DNA from: Chitinophagaceae bacterium
GTDB taxonomy: Bacteria > Bacteroidota > Bacteroidia > Chitinophagales > UBA10324
Assembly (NCBI GenBank): GCA_947469485.1
Contig: CANIPU010000023.1
Location: 1-37,185 of the forward strand
Direction of reading: 5' to 3'
Length of the DNA: 37,185 bases
A program made the position numbers and the translations under genes. This document shows positions 7,955-16,907 of this stretch, piece after piece. Position 1 is the first letter of the stretch; every line of letters starts with the position of its first letter. The notes below the pieces were generated by a model. The model was given only the letters and a program-made list of their open reading frames with translations. It was not told where the DNA came from and ran no database searches.

Positions 7955-9685
7955 ATGAATTTTCTTTTACTCCTTTCTACGCTCTTTCTCGCAAAGCCAA
8001 CTGACTCATTAAAAACCCCATTCGAAAAAAGCGGAGGCAAACAATCTGCAACATATCAGGAGTGTATTGCTTACTATAAACAACTCAGTTCATTTTCCAG
8101 TGAAGTGAAAGTGTTACAGTATGGAACCACGAGCATTGGCAAGCCACTCAACCTCATTGTTGTTTCCAAGGAAGGAATTTCAAAATCATCGGAAGTAAAC
8201 CGAGAGAACAAAGCAGTGTTACTCATCAATAATGCAATTCACCCTGGTGAACCCGATGGTGTAGATGCATGCATGATGCTTGCAAGAGATTTGGTGACGA
8301 AGCAAGAAATGAAAACGCTTCTCGATCATGTGGTATTACTAATTATTCCGGTTTACAATATCAGCGGCGCTTTGAACAGAAGCTGTTGTACGCGTGCAAA
8401 TCAGGATGGCCCGGAGGAATATGGATTCCGAGGCACCATACAAAACCTCGACCTCAATCGCGATTTCATAAAGAACGATGCAGCAGAAACTTTTTCATTC
8501 GAAAATATTTTCACCGAATGGAAACCCGATTGGTTTGTAGATACACATGTAAGCGATGGAGCCGATTATCAATACACCATGACCTACATCGCAACGCAAC
8601 ACAATAAGTTGCAGCCAGCACTCGCAGACTACCAACAGAAAGTACTGGTGCCATTTATGAATGCTGAAATGATTAAAAAGAATTTTGAGATGGTTACATA
8701 TGTAAATACAATAAATGAAACCCCCGACTCTGGTATTGTGGAGTTTTTAGAATCTCCGAAATTTTCTACCGGATATGCATCATTGTTTAACTGTATTGGG
8801 TTTGTGACTGAAACACATATGCTCAAACCATTTGCTCAGCGTGTGAATTCAACTTATGCTTTTCTAAATTGTTGGATGCAGAAAGCAAATGACGATTACA
8901 AAACCATTCGTCAGTTGCATGTGAAAGCAGATGATTCAGTTGCTCAGCAACAATTGTTCTCAATGAATTATAAACCTGATTTTACTTCAGTCACTACCAT
9001 ACCATTCAAAGGTTACGAAGCCGAACACAAGCCAAGCGATGTAACAGGTGCGCCACGATTATTTTACAACCGAGATAAACCTTTCACTAAACAAATTCCG
9101 TTTTTCAATTCGTTTATTCCTACAGTGGAAATTCAAAAACCAATTGCATACATCATTCCGCAATACAGTAAAAAACTGATTTCTATTTTTCAAAATAACG
9201 GAGTTCTTATGCAAGAACTTTCAAAAGACACAGTGATAAAGGTGGAGGTTTACTACATCACTGATTACAAATCAACTGACCATCCGTACGAATCGCACTA
9301 CATGCATCATTCTGTTTCAGTGAAGAAAGACACGCAAATGATTCGTCTGTATGCAGGAGAAGTAATGGTGAAAGTGAATCAGCCCGCCAATAAATTCATT
9401 GTCGAAACACTCGAGCCGCAGAGCAGCGATGGATTTTTTGCCTGGAATTATTTCGATGGAGTACTGGCGCAAAAAGAATACTTCAGCGATTATGTGTGGG
9501 AGGATAAAGCATTTCAACTTTTGCAGTCCGATGCGCAATTAAAAAATTTATTCGAGCAGGAAAAGAAAAACAATCCTGATTTTATAAAAACTCCGGCTAT
9601 GCAATTGGATTTTATTTACAAGCATTCTCAATATTTTGAGAATGCTTGTAACCGGTATCCGGTGGTAAGAGTGGTGAATTTTTAA
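7955..9685 (+). CDS. M14-family zinc carboxypeptidase, probably exported
   Basis: A 576-residue protein with a short hydrophobic N-terminus (MNFLLLLSTLFLA) that looks like a signal peptide. The catalytic half has the M14 zinc site: HPGE (H96, E99) and H198 in DTHVSDG. It also has substrate-binding NLDLNRDF and the general base E286 in VTETHML. The C-terminal ~230 residues form a beta-rich extension seen in many Bacteroidota members, with no motif I can name. It probably trims peptides in the periplasm or outside the cell. Its stop overlaps by 4 bases the end of the convergent desaturase gene. A perfect 16-bp inverted repeat sits inside the coding end (9616-9651). Confidence 0.9.
   Translation: MNFLLLLSTLFLAKPTDSLKTPFEKSGGKQSATYQECIAYYKQLSSFSSEVKVLQYGTTSIGKPLNLIVVSKEGISKSSEVNRENKAVLLINNAIHPGEPDGVDACMMLARDLVTKQEMKTLLDHVVLLIIPVYNISGALNRSCCTRANQDGPEEYGFRGTIQNLDLNRDFIKNDAAETFSFENIFTEWKPDWFVDTHVSDGADYQYTMTYIATQHNKLQPALADYQQKVLVPFMNAEMIKKNFEMVTYVNTINETPDSGIVEFLESPKFSTGYASLFNCIGFVTETHMLKPFAQRVNSTYAFLNCWMQKANDDYKTIRQLHVKADDSVAQQQLFSMNYKPDFTSVTTIPFKGYEAEHKPSDVTGAPRLFYNRDKPFTKQIPFFNSFIPTVEIQKPIAYIIPQYSKKLISIFQNNGVLMQELSKDTVIKVEVYYITDYKSTDHPYESHYMHHSVSVKKDTQMIRLYAGEVMVKVNQPANKFIVETLEPQSSDGFFAWNYFDGVLAQKEYFSDYVWEDKAFQLLQSDAQLKNLFEQEKKNNPDFIKTPAMQLDFIYKHSQYFENACNRYPVVRVVNF
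9616..9651. repeat. Perfect 16-bp inverted repeat in 3' end of M14 gene
   Basis: Arms 9616-9631 and 9636-9651 are perfectly complementary, with a TATT loop. The hairpin lies inside the last codons of the M14 gene and 31 bases beyond the desaturase stop, at a convergent gene end. It has no T-run on the plus side and a short T/A tract on the minus side. It could end or trim both transcripts. Confidence 0.8.
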
Positions 9686-10806
9686 ACTGTAACTGTCTTC
9701 GGAACAGGTCTTCCCAATTCCTTCAACATTCTGTAATGTGAGCGAATGGCATCAGCGAAAGTGCGGTTGTAGTGATAAGGGACATTATATTCTTTCGCAG
9801 TCTGCTGCACAATTTTGCTGATAGAAGGATAATGCACATGGCAGACCTTCGGAAACAGGTGATGCTCCACCTGGAAATTCAATCCGCCAACAAACCAATT
9901 TACTATAAAACTATCCATTGCAAAATTTGCAGTAGTGTGCATTTGATGAATCGCCCAGTTATTATCAATCACTCCATTGTTTTTTGGCATTGGGAAATCT
10001 AAATCCTGAACCACATGTGCCATTTGGAAAACAATTCCGAGAATCATTCCCGCAGTTAAATAAATGCAGAGATAACCAACCAGAAATTGCCACCATGTAA
10101 AAGGCAGGAACATAATCGGCAAAACAAAAATGTAGGTATAATAAATTGCTTTGGTTAAAAACAATACCAATAATTCAGTACGCGGATGTTTTTTTATTTT
10201 ATAGGGGCCAATACTTTCCTGCGAAATCTTTTTGAAGTCTTTAAATAAAACCCAGAAGATTACTGCAAATCCATAAAGAATAAAAGCTGTAAAGTGTTGT
10301 ATGCGGTGTATTGGTTTCCGTTCCTGATTTGTTGACATTCTGATTGCCGCCGGAAAAACTTCCAAATCCTCATCATAACCATGAATATTTGTATAGGTAT
10401 GATGAATAATATTGTGAGTGATGCTCCAGACATATTTGTTCCCTCCAATCAGATTCATTGTTAATCCTAAAGCATAATTCAATTTTGAATTTGAAGAATA
10501 AGCACCATGTATGGCATCATGTGCAACAGAAAATCCTATTCCCGCTGAACTTATTCCGAGTACAAAACATGCAATGATGGTTTGCCATCCATTCATCCAC
10601 CCGGTAAAAAATAAAAGATAGGTCCCGATAAAAGTCCCAAGTAAAACAATGGATTTAACAACCATGCGATAATCGGCATGAGTTGAAATCTTGTTTTTTT
10701 GAAAATACTGGTGAACCCGATTTTTTACTTCTGAATAAAATTCATTCGAAGAGTGGGCAAATTTAAGATTAGGGGTTGTTGGTTTGTTTTCTGCTGTGAA
10801 TTCCAT
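9682..10806 (-). CDS. Membrane fatty acid desaturase (acyl-CoA/acyl-lipid type)
   Basis: A 374-residue integral membrane di-iron desaturase. The three histidine boxes are in order: HDAIH (H96-H100), HNIIHH (H131, H135, H136) and QVEHH (Q312, H315, H316). The Q in the last box is typical of front-end/linoleoyl-CoA type desaturases. There is no fused cytochrome b5 domain, so an external electron donor is needed. Hydrophobic stretches around 50-90, 170-190 and 215-260 supply the membrane helices. It introduces a double bond into membrane fatty acids. It is convergent with the M14 gene and divergent from adenylate kinase. Confidence 0.93.
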   Translation of the reverse strand: MEFTAENKPTTPNLKFAHSSNEFYSEVKNRVHQYFQKNKISTHADYRMVVKSIVLLGTFIGTYLLFFTGWMNGWQTIIACFVLGISSAGIGFSVAHDAIHGAYSSNSKLNYALGLTMNLIGGNKYVWSITHNIIHHTYTNIHGYDEDLEVFPAAIRMSTNQERKPIHRIQHFTAFILYGFAVIFWVLFKDFKKISQESIGPYKIKKHPRTELLVLFLTKAIYYTYIFVLPIMFLPFTWWQFLVGYLCIYLTAGMILGIVFQMAHVVQDLDFPMPKNNGVIDNNWAIHQMHTTANFAMDSFIVNWFVGGLNFQVEHHLFPKVCHVHYPSISKIVQQTAKEYNVPYHYNRTFADAIRSHYRMLKELGRPVPKTVTV

Positions 10807-11125
10807 TAACGAAATTTGAAGTTAATTTCCAATGTTTTTCTTTATCAATTTTGAAATAAATAAAGAAGAACAATTCTGTTGGTGAATATAGTACTTGAGG
10901 CTTTAACTTTATTAGACCTGATTTCTACTTATATTCAACTTGGTGAAGATAGTATTATACAATCTGATAAAAGTCATAATTCTAAAAATAGTCTTTAACA
11001 GAAACAATATTCATCATATAGGAAACATTTTATAATACCAATTTTGAAATATTTATTACGATTCTGACTTTTGACCTTTGAATATTGATTTTGTCTGATG
11101 ACTTTTGGACTTTAATCTAAATTTC
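10807..11125. other. 319-bp intergenic region between desaturase and adk
   Basis: This divergent spacer holds the adk promoter at its right end. An open stretch of 38 codons (GTG at 10882 to TAA at 10998) is present but has no recognisable homology, no good start context and no neighbour logic, so I do not call it a gene. Otherwise the sequence is AT-rich without clear structure. Confidence 0.5.
11077..11107 (+). promoter_or_regulatory. adk promoter (TTTG-N19-GACTTTTG)
   Basis: TTTG at 11077-11080 is followed after exactly 19 bases by GACTTTTG at 11100-11107, one base from the Bacteroidota consensus TAnnTTTG. The same -7 variant and spacing stand before the tRNA-Ser gene. Transcription would begin near 11114, about 12 bases before the adk ATG. 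Confidence 0.7.
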
Positions 11126-11707
11126 ATGCTTAATATTATTTTATTCGGACCTCCCGGAAGCGGAAAAGGCACTCAGGCATTATTGCTCAAAGAGCATTTT
11201 AAACTATTGCATATTAGTACAGGGGATATATTTAGAAATGAAATAAAAAATGAAACAGCAATTGGAAAAGAAGTTAAACAGTACCTCGATGCCGGCAAAC
11301 TTGTACCAGATGAATTAACTATTCGTGTTCTAGGGAATTATGCCGATTCACATTCATCTCCGGAAATTCAAGGAATCATATTCGACGGATTTCCCCGTAC
11401 TGTTCCGCAAGCTGAGGCACTGGATGCGTTTATTGCAGAAAAAAATTCTGCAATAAATGTTGTTCTGTCTTTGGAGGTAAATGATGAAGAATTAGTAAAA
11501 CGACTAATTAACAGGGGATTAACCAGTGGCAGAAGCGATGATTCGAATGATGAAGTAGTGCGTCATCGCCTGAAAGTTTATTATAATCAAACAGCCCCAT
11601 TAGCTGATTTTTATCTTGCTCAGAAAAAATTTGTTTCTATAAGGGGGGTTGGCACTATTGACGAAATATTCGCGCACCTTTGCGACGAGATGAATAAACT
11701 CGATTAA
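11126..11707 (+). CDS. adk: Adenylate kinase
   Basis: A 193-residue cytosolic adenylate kinase (ATP + AMP = 2 ADP). The P-loop GPPGSGKGT is at residues 8-16. The AMP-site segments STGDIFR and DGFPRT follow. The LID is the short form (GLTSGRSDD.NDEVVRHRL), without the four-Cys zinc site. A TTG seven codons upstream is in frame, but it lies inside the predicted -7 box, so the ATG at 11126 is the start. The stop codon is 3 bases before the start of obg, and the two genes are surely co-transcribed. Confidence 0.96.
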   Translation: MLNIILFGPPGSGKGTQALLLKEHFKLLHISTGDIFRNEIKNETAIGKEVKQYLDAGKLVPDELTIRVLGNYADSHSSPEIQGIIFDGFPRTVPQAEALDAFIAEKNSAINVVLSLEVNDEELVKRLINRGLTSGRSDDSNDEVVRHRLKVYYNQTAPLADFYLAQKKFVSIRGVGTIDEIFAHLCDEMNKLD

Positions 11708-11710
11708 AAT

Positions 11711-12703
11711 TTGGAAGGGAGCAATTTTGTTGATTATGTAAAAATATTTTGTCGGAGCGGAGCAGGAGGTCCGGGTGCTTCTCATTTGCGCCGAGACAAG
11801 AATACTGCTATGGGTGGCCCCGATGGTGGCGATGGTGGTCGAGGTGCTCATATAATACTTCGTGGCAATCAACAGTTGTGGACTTTGCTCCACCTAAAAT
11901 ACCGGAAGCACATTCACGCTGAAGATGGCGAACCAGGCAGCTCTAATTTAAGTACCGGAGCTTCAGGAAAGGATATTATTCTGGATGTTCCGCTCGGAAC
12001 AGTTGCCAAAGATTTTGAAACAGGTGAAGTATTATTCGAAATAACAAAGGAAGGAGAGAAAAGGATTTTAGTAAAGGGTGGAAGAGGAGGATTAGGTAAC
12101 TACAATTTCAAAACACCTACTAAACAAACTCCAAGGCATGCGCAACCTGGCGAACCATTGGAAGAAGGATGGAAAATTCTCGAATTAAAATTATTAGCAG
12201 ATGTTGGGTTAGTTGGATTTCCGAATGCCGGTAAATCAACTTTGCTTTCAGTTGTAAGTGCTGCGAAACCAGAGATTGCTAATTATGCTTTTACTACCCT
12301 GGTTCCTAACTTGGGAATGGTTCAATATAAGGACAACAAGTCATTTGTAATGGCAGATCTTCCTGGAATAATTGAAGGGGCACACGAGGGCAGAGGCTTA
12401 GGTCATCGTTTCCTTCGGCACATTGAAAGGAATTCAATGTTGCTTTTTGTAATACCCATTGATTCAAATGATATTAAAGCAGAATATGAAATTTTATTAA
12501 ATGAACTTGAATTATATAATCCTGAGTTATTGCATAAGCAACGGATGCTGGTAATAACAAAATGTGATTTGGCTGATGAAGAAATATTAAAACTGATTAA
12601 AAAGGAATTGCCAAAAAAACTCACGCATGTATTTATATCTGCTTTCAAAAAAACAGGTATTGATAAGATGAAAGAAATGATTTGGAATACGCTTAACAGT
12701 TGA
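11711..12703 (+). CDS. obg: GTPase Obg (ribosome-associated), TTG start
   Basis: A 330-residue Obg/CgtA GTPase that acts in large ribosomal subunit assembly and stress control. The N-terminal glycine-rich Obg domain (residues 1-158; [11 protein letters not shown]) is followed by the G domain: G1 [10 protein letters not shown]3 [21 protein letters not shown]4 TKCD and a G5 segment ISA. It lacks the C-terminal OCT extension, which is usual for the phylum. The start must be TTG: the family's conserved beginning SNFVDYVKI lies directly after it, a TAA (the adk stop) is two codons upstream in the same frame, and the next ATG would delete the core of the Obg domain. Confidence 0.95.
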   Translation: MEGSNFVDYVKIFCRSGAGGPGASHLRRDKNTAMGGPDGGDGGRGAHIILRGNQQLWTLLHLKYRKHIHAEDGEPGSSNLSTGASGKDIILDVPLGTVAKDFETGEVLFEITKEGEKRILVKGGRGGLGNYNFKTPTKQTPRHAQPGEPLEEGWKILELKLLADVGLVGFPNAGKSTLLSVVSAAKPEIANYAFTTLVPNLGMVQYKDNKSFVMADLPGIIEGAHEGRGLGHRFLRHIERNSMLLFVIPIDSNDIKAEYEILLNELELYNPELLHKQRMLVITKCDLADEEILKLIKKELPKKLTHVFISAFKKTGIDKMKEMIWNTLNS

Positions 12704-12756
12704 TTTGAAGTGATATTTTATTGATTTATTCTAAATTCACCTCTGAAATTTTTGTC

Positions 12757-13158
12757 ATGAACAGAAAGGAATTTTTTAGAACTCTTGGAATTAGTTTAGC
12801 TGCTGTTGCAGCCTTAACACAATTAGAGTCCTGTAATAAGGATAAAGTACAAAGAATTGATTTTACTATCGATCTAAATGACCCCGAAAACTTTGATTTG
12901 ACCACTTTAGGTGGCTATAGAATATTTAATTCAGCGGTAATTGTCGCAAAAGATGTCAATAATAATTACATAGCATTTTCAGCTTATTGTACTTATGATG
13001 CTTGTTTAGTTGAATTTCAAACAACGAATGAATTTATTTGTCCTTGTTGTCAGAGCCATTATGATACTGACGGAAATCCAATGTTCGGATACGCTACCTC
13101 ACCATTGGAAAAATATAATGTTCAGCAAACTAATAATATACTTCATGTTTATTCTTAA
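12757..13158 (+). CDS. Rieske-like lipoprotein lacking both His ligands
   Basis: A 133-residue exported protein. The N-terminus (NRKEFFRTLG, a hydrophobic stretch, then Cys26 in LESC) resembles a Tat-like or Sec lipoprotein signal. The C-terminal ~75 residues follow the Rieske pattern closely, with the usual GxxxxG-type loop and PLxxYxV ending (SPLEKYNV). The cluster motifs are altered: box 1 is C78-T-Y80-D-A-C83 instead of CTHxGC, and box 2 is C95-P-C97-C98-Q-S-H instead of CPCHGS. Both cluster His positions are thus Tyr and Cys. A normal Rieske [2Fe-2S] site is not possible, but an all-Cys site could be. The ATG at 12757 was chosen over a TTG at 12721 because the signal starts there. It is probably a separate unit after obg. 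Confidence 0.75.
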   Translation: MNRKEFFRTLGISLAAVAALTQLESCNKDKVQRIDFTIDLNDPENFDLTTLGGYRIFNSAVIVAKDVNNNYIAFSAYCTYDACLVEFQTTNEFICPCCQSHYDTDGNPMFGYATSPLEKYNVQQTNNILHVYS

Positions 13159-13162
13159 GAAG

Positions 13163-13193
13163 TTTGATTGCCACTTTTTTTTGTTGACTTTTG
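13163..13193 (+). promoter_or_regulatory. tRNA-Ser promoter (TTTG-N19-GACTTTTG)
   Basis: TTTG at 13163-13166 and GACTTTTG at 13186-13193 are separated by exactly 19 bases, matching the Bacteroidota sigma factor pattern apart from one base. The mature tRNA begins 19 bases downstream. Confidence 0.65.
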
Positions 13194-13212
13194 TGACCCT
13201 TTAAAAAAAACT

Positions 13213-13300
13213 GGAGAGGTGTCCGAGTGGCCGAAGGAGCACGCCTGGAAAGTGTGTATACCTCAAAAGGGTATCAAGGGTTCGAATCCCTTTCTCTCCG
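13213..13300 (+). tRNA. tRNA-Ser (anticodon GGA)
   Basis: An 88-nt class II tRNA. The acceptor stem is 13213-13219 with 13293-13299 (last pair G-U), with discriminator G at 13300. The anticodon loop CTGGAAA has GGA at 13247-13249. A long variable arm, typical of Ser tRNA, precedes the T arm with TTCGAAT. CCA is not encoded. A weak hairpin (13309-13326) follows. Confidence 0.97.
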
Positions 13301-13407
13301 CATATTTTAATTGAACAAGTTCAATTTATTAAATTAATTGAATGGAAATATTTCATCATTTTTTATACGCTCTATTTTCCTTTCTTTCACACCATTAAAA
13401 AAAAGTT

Positions 13408-14445
13408 ATGGAAAGAAAACCTGTTTACTACGGCGAATACTTGCAGCTGGATAAAATTCTGAATGCACAATTACCTGAAAGTGATAAAGAAGGTGTAACA
13501 GCCAATGACGAAATGCTATTTATAGTTATTCACCAGGCATATGAATTGTGGTTCAAGCAGATTTTGTTTGAGGTGAATCTTGTGCGTGGAATTTTTAATC
13601 AGTCAGATATAAAGGACAGCTCCCCCGATTTGTATCAGGCAGCGCATCGCCTAAAAAGAGTCGGCACCATTTTGCAAGTGCTGATTCATCAACTCGATAT
13701 TCTGGAAACCATGACTCCGCTTGACTTTCTCGACTTCCGCGATTTGCTCAGACCTGCAAGCGGTTTTCAAAGTATTCAGTTTAAAATTCTGGAAGCTGCA
13801 CTTGGTTTGAAATTCAAGCAAAGATTCGGTCAGGAATATTATGTGAGTCAGTTGAAACCTGAAGATGTAAAACGAGTGAAGGATGCAGAGCAGGAAAAAT
13901 CATTACTGGAATTAATTAATCGCTGGCTCGAACGAATGCCTTTTTTCAACGGAGAGAAATACTGGAATGAAAAATCTCTGAGTAATAATTCAGAACATCC
14001 ATTCTGGAAAAATTACCATGCAACATATTCTGCTTCTTTGCAGCCGGGTGAAAAGCAAAATCTTGAAAACTTTGAAAAACTTTTTTTTAATGATGCAACT
14101 TATCCGGCAGAAAGAAATTTCAGTGCAATAGCAAACCGGAGCGCATTGTTCATTATGTTGTATCGCGATTATCCTTTGCTGCTTCAGCCTTATCAGTTAT
14201 TGAATTCGTTGCTTGATATTGATGAATTGCTCGCCCAGTGGCGCTACCGTCACATGAACATGGTACAACGGATGATTGGAAGAAGAATCGGAACCGGTGG
14301 TAGCACAGGGGCAGAATATTTAAAAGCCGCTGCTGATACACATTATGTATTCAAGGAGATAGCAGACTTAACTTCTTTCTTAAGTCAGCGTGGAAAATTG
14401 CCGAAGTTGAGTGATGGATTGCAAAAAGCTTTAAGCTTTGAATAA
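13408..14445 (+). CDS. kynA: Tryptophan 2,3-dioxygenase
   Basis: A 345-residue heme enzyme that opens the indole ring of L-tryptophan to N-formylkynurenine, the first step of the kynurenine pathway. The family signature IHQAYELWFKQILFE contains H42, which corresponds to the active-site His. The heme-ligand segment YRHMNMVQRMIG contains H282, followed by the GTGGSTG loop. The ATG at 13408 fits the family N-terminus (KPVYYGEYLQLDKIL). No other kynurenine gene is nearby, though tyrosine degradation genes lie about 7 kb away. The gene is convergent with tatD. Confidence 0.95.
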   Translation: MERKPVYYGEYLQLDKILNAQLPESDKEGVTANDEMLFIVIHQAYELWFKQILFEVNLVRGIFNQSDIKDSSPDLYQAAHRLKRVGTILQVLIHQLDILETMTPLDFLDFRDLLRPASGFQSIQFKILEAALGLKFKQRFGQEYYVSQLKPEDVKRVKDAEQEKSLLELINRWLERMPFFNGEKYWNEKSLSNNSEHPFWKNYHATYSASLQPGEKQNLENFEKLFFNDATYPAERNFSAIANRSALFIMLYRDYPLLLQPYQLLNSLLDIDELLAQWRYRHMNMVQRMIGRRIGTGGSTGAEYLKAAADTHYVFKEIADLTSFLSQRGKLPKLSDGLQKALSFE

Positions 14446-14467
14446 ATTTCCATTAGAAATATTTTTT
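14446..14467 (+). terminator. Weak terminator after kynA
   Basis: A 5-bp stem (ATTTC/GAAAT, 14446-14450 with 14456-14460) runs into a T-rich tract at 14461-14467, between the convergent kynA and tatD genes. The short stem makes this uncertain. Confidence 0.35.
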
Positions 14468-15248
14468 AGTTTTCAATTCTGAAAAGGTTCATTGCATTTT
14501 CAGATGTGATTTTTGCTACTTCTTCTTTCGTGCAATTTTTAACTTCAGCTAATCGGGTTAAAATATATTCGAGATAAGCAGGTTCATTTCTTTTCCCTCT
14601 GAAAGGAACAGGAGTGAGGTAGGGCGCATCCGTTTCAAGCACCAAATATTTCAAATCGATATTCTTGAGCACTTCATCCAATCCTGATTTTTTATAGGTG
14701 AGCACTCCACCAATTCCCATCAGAAAACCTAAATCAATTATTTGTTGTGCTTGTTCAATCGTGCCTCCGAAGCAATGAAAAATTCCTTTCAGTTTTCCGT
14801 TCTGTTCTCCCTTGATTAATTCAATTCCATCATCCATTGAATCGCGGGTGTGCAAGATGATTGGCAAGTTCAAATCTTTTGCCCACTTCGATTGAATGTG
14901 AAGCGCTTCTTTCTGTTGCAGAATAAAAGTTTTATCCCAGTAATAATCCAACCCACATTCACCAACTCCGTAATATTTTATTTCAGAATTGTTAAACAAT
15001 TCTTCCTCAGCAATTTTTAATTCACCCTTAAAATTTTCTTTTACAGAGCACGGATGCAAACCCATTATTGGTAAACAGGATGCTGGAAATTTAGCATGCA
15101 GTTTTTTTACCTGAGCAATTGAAGTACTGTCAATATTCGGAAGCATAAAATATTTCACGCCGATTTTTTCAGCTCGTTGAATTGCATCTTCAATATCAGG
15201 ATCGAAATCTTCGAGATAAATATGTGTGTGCGTGTCTATAATCAGCAT
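14466..15248 (-). CDS. tatD: TatD-family metal-dependent hydrolase/DNase
   Basis: A 260-residue TIM-barrel amidohydrolase-fold protein. The metal ligands are all visible: HTH at residues 7-9, E in VGECGLDYY, H in ILHTRD, H in GIFHCFGG and D in ETDAPYLTP. TatD enzymes are cytoplasmic 3'-5' exonucleases for DNA and RNA, linked to repair and RNA quality control. The length is usual. It is the last gene of the long minus-strand run, 32 bases after the epimerase gene. Confidence 0.93.
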   Translation of the reverse strand: MLIIDTHTHIYLEDFDPDIEDAIQRAEKIGVKYFMLPNIDSTSIAQVKKLHAKFPASCLPIMGLHPCSVKENFKGELKIAEEELFNNSEIKYYGVGECGLDYYWDKTFILQQKEALHIQSKWAKDLNLPIILHTRDSMDDGIELIKGEQNGKLKGIFHCFGGTIEQAQQIIDLGFLMGIGGVLTYKKSGLDEVLKNIDLKYLVLETDAPYLTPVPFRGKRNEPAYLEYILTRLAEVKNCTKEEVAKITSENAMNLFRIEN

Positions 15249-15280
15249 GCAGCAAATTTGATAAAGAATAATTGCAATAG

Positions 15281-16195
15281 CTAAAAAGCAAACCGCGATT
15301 TGAATTGCTGAAGTTCATCAGCCAGATCGCTTTGTGGCAATGCAAGATAAGAATACAATTTACTCTGTGGTTTCACTTTCATTTCCTGCATACTCAAGTG
15401 TTGATTGATGAACATAAATTCCAAGCCTGAATACATGGTTTGCATGGTTTCAATTAACTCGAACACCGAAAGATTTTTATCGGAAAGATTATAAACTCCT
15501 GATTCAATTTTATGTTGAAGCAATTGCTCCAACATGAATGTCACTTTATCAATGTGAATGAAAGTGCGGTGTTGTTTTCCATTTCCCTCTATGGAAACGC
15601 GATTGTGAAAATGTGCATCGAACATAAATTTGTTGATTACCGCATCGAAGCGCATGCTCTGACTGAAGCCATACACATTTCCGCAACGAAGAATAATCGT
15701 ATTCATCTTTCCCATCAGCCGCATCACATGCGATTCGGCGCGCCACTTCGATACACCATAAAAACTACTTGGTGTCGGAATGGAATCTTCGGTCACTTCC
15801 GTTTTTGTATTGCCGTAAACAGAGGCACTGCTCATGAAAATAAATTGCGCAACCGGATTTTCTTCCAATGCATAAACCAATTCCGCCGTTCCCCAGTGAT
15901 TCACCTGCTCGAAAATGTGAGAATCAATATTTGCAAATGGTGTAGTGACTTTCGCAGCCAAATGAATCACCACATCAACTCCTTTTAATTGCTTGCGCAG
16001 TTTTCGTGAGTCCAGAATATCGCCGTTGATGAATTGAATTTTTGTTCCGCCAATTTTATCGCCGATAAATAAATTGTAGTTGCTACGACTCAGATTATCG
16101 TAAATAGTAATTCGCAAAATGGATGAATTATTCACCAATCGCTTTACCAGTTCGCTTCCAATGTATCCTGCTCCTCCTGTGATTAAAACATGCAT
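15281..16195 (-). CDS. NAD-dependent epimerase/dehydratase (extended SDR)
   Basis: A 304-residue nucleotide-sugar epimerase-like protein. The dinucleotide fold GGAGYIG is at residues 6-12. The catalytic Ser (SSASVYG) and YxxxK (YGVSK) follow. The C-terminal half has the substrate part, with the usual GVYNLSD segment. The exact sugar is unknown. The ATG at 16195 was chosen because it places the GxxGxxG motif right at the N-terminus; an in-frame TTG at 16237 adds 14 unlikely residues. It lies between cysH and tatD on the same strand. Confidence 0.88.
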   Translation of the reverse strand: MHVLITGGAGYIGSELVKRLVNNSSILRITIYDNLSRSNYNLFIGDKIGGTKIQFINGDILDSRKLRKQLKGVDVVIHLAAKVTTPFANIDSHIFEQVNHWGTAELVYALEENPVAQFIFMSSASVYGNTKTEVTEDSIPTPSSFYGVSKWRAESHVMRLMGKMNTIILRCGNVYGFSQSMRFDAVINKFMFDAHFHNRVSIEGNGKQHRTFIHIDKVTFMLEQLLQHKIESGVYNLSDKNLSVFELIETMQTMYSGLEFMFINQHLSMQEMKVKPQSKLYSYLALPQSDLADELQQFKSRFAF

Positions 16196-16247
16196 AGTAA
16201 TTCTTTTATATATTTTTTCTAAATTGACAATTGACACTTAACAATTA

Positions 16248-16907
16248 TCAATTGCTGCTAACAAGGTCAGTATTTAAACCGCATTCAGTTTTATTTAATC
16301 CGAACCATCTTCCCGTTCTTCCTTCATCACTCAAATCAACTTTAGTGGTGCACGGTTCGCAGCCAATGCTGAAATATCCTTTCTCTTCCAATGGATGATG
16401 TGGCAATGAATTTTTTTTCGCATACTCATGAATCATTTTTGGTGACCAGTCGAGCATCGGATGATAACGAATGGCACGAAATGGCGTGGCCTGTTCCACC
16501 TGCATTGATTTTCGCGCGGCACTCTGGTCGGCACGAACGCCATTAATCCATACATCAAATTCTTTCAGCAGTGGTTCTACCGGCAAAGTTTTATTTAAAT
16601 AGCAACAATAATCAGGGTCAGATGCAAACAACAATTTTCCGCCTGCATCTTTCTGCATTGATTTCGGAGTAGGAGAAAAAAGATTCATTACTTTTATTCC
16701 AAGCATATCACAAACAGAATCTCTGAATGAAAGTGTTTCCGGAAAATGATAACCGGTATTGATAAAATAAACCGGAATGTTTTTATCGAATGAAGAAATA
16801 ATGTGTAACAGTACCAAGCTGTGTGACTGAAAAGAACAAGTAGTGAACAGGCGGAAATTTTTCTGCTGATAGTTTTTTAACTGTTCATGAATTTGTTCCA
16901 ATTGCAT
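16248..16907 (-). CDS. cysH: [4Fe-4S] (phospho)adenylyl-sulfate reductase
   Basis: A 219-residue reductase of assimilatory sulfate reduction that turns APS (or PAPS) into sulfite using thioredoxin. The CC...CxxC pattern (C101-C102 in DYCCYLNK and C183/C186 in GCEPCT) binds a [4Fe-4S] cluster. This marks the APS-reductase branch rather than the enteric PAPS reductase. C209 in ECGLN near the C-terminus is the catalytic Cys. The start lies within the IMPase gene, an overlap of 23 bases. No other sulfate-assimilation genes are visible in the window. Confidence 0.93.
   Translation of the reverse strand: MQLEQIHEQLKNYQQKNFRLFTTCSFQSHSLVLLHIISSFDKNIPVYFINTGYHFPETLSFRDSVCDMLGIKVMNLFSPTPKSMQKDAGGKLLFASDPDYCCYLNKTLPVEPLLKEFDVWINGVRADQSAARKSMQVEQATPFRAIRYHPMLDWSPKMIHEYAKKNSLPHHPLEEKGYFSIGCEPCTTKVDLSDEGRTGRWFGLNKTECGLNTDLVSSN

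Noticed and set aside
10882-10998. A 38-codon open stretch in the desaturase-adk spacer
   Set aside because: GTG start with no context, no recognisable protein and no conserved neighbour; it could be chance in a 319-base spacer.
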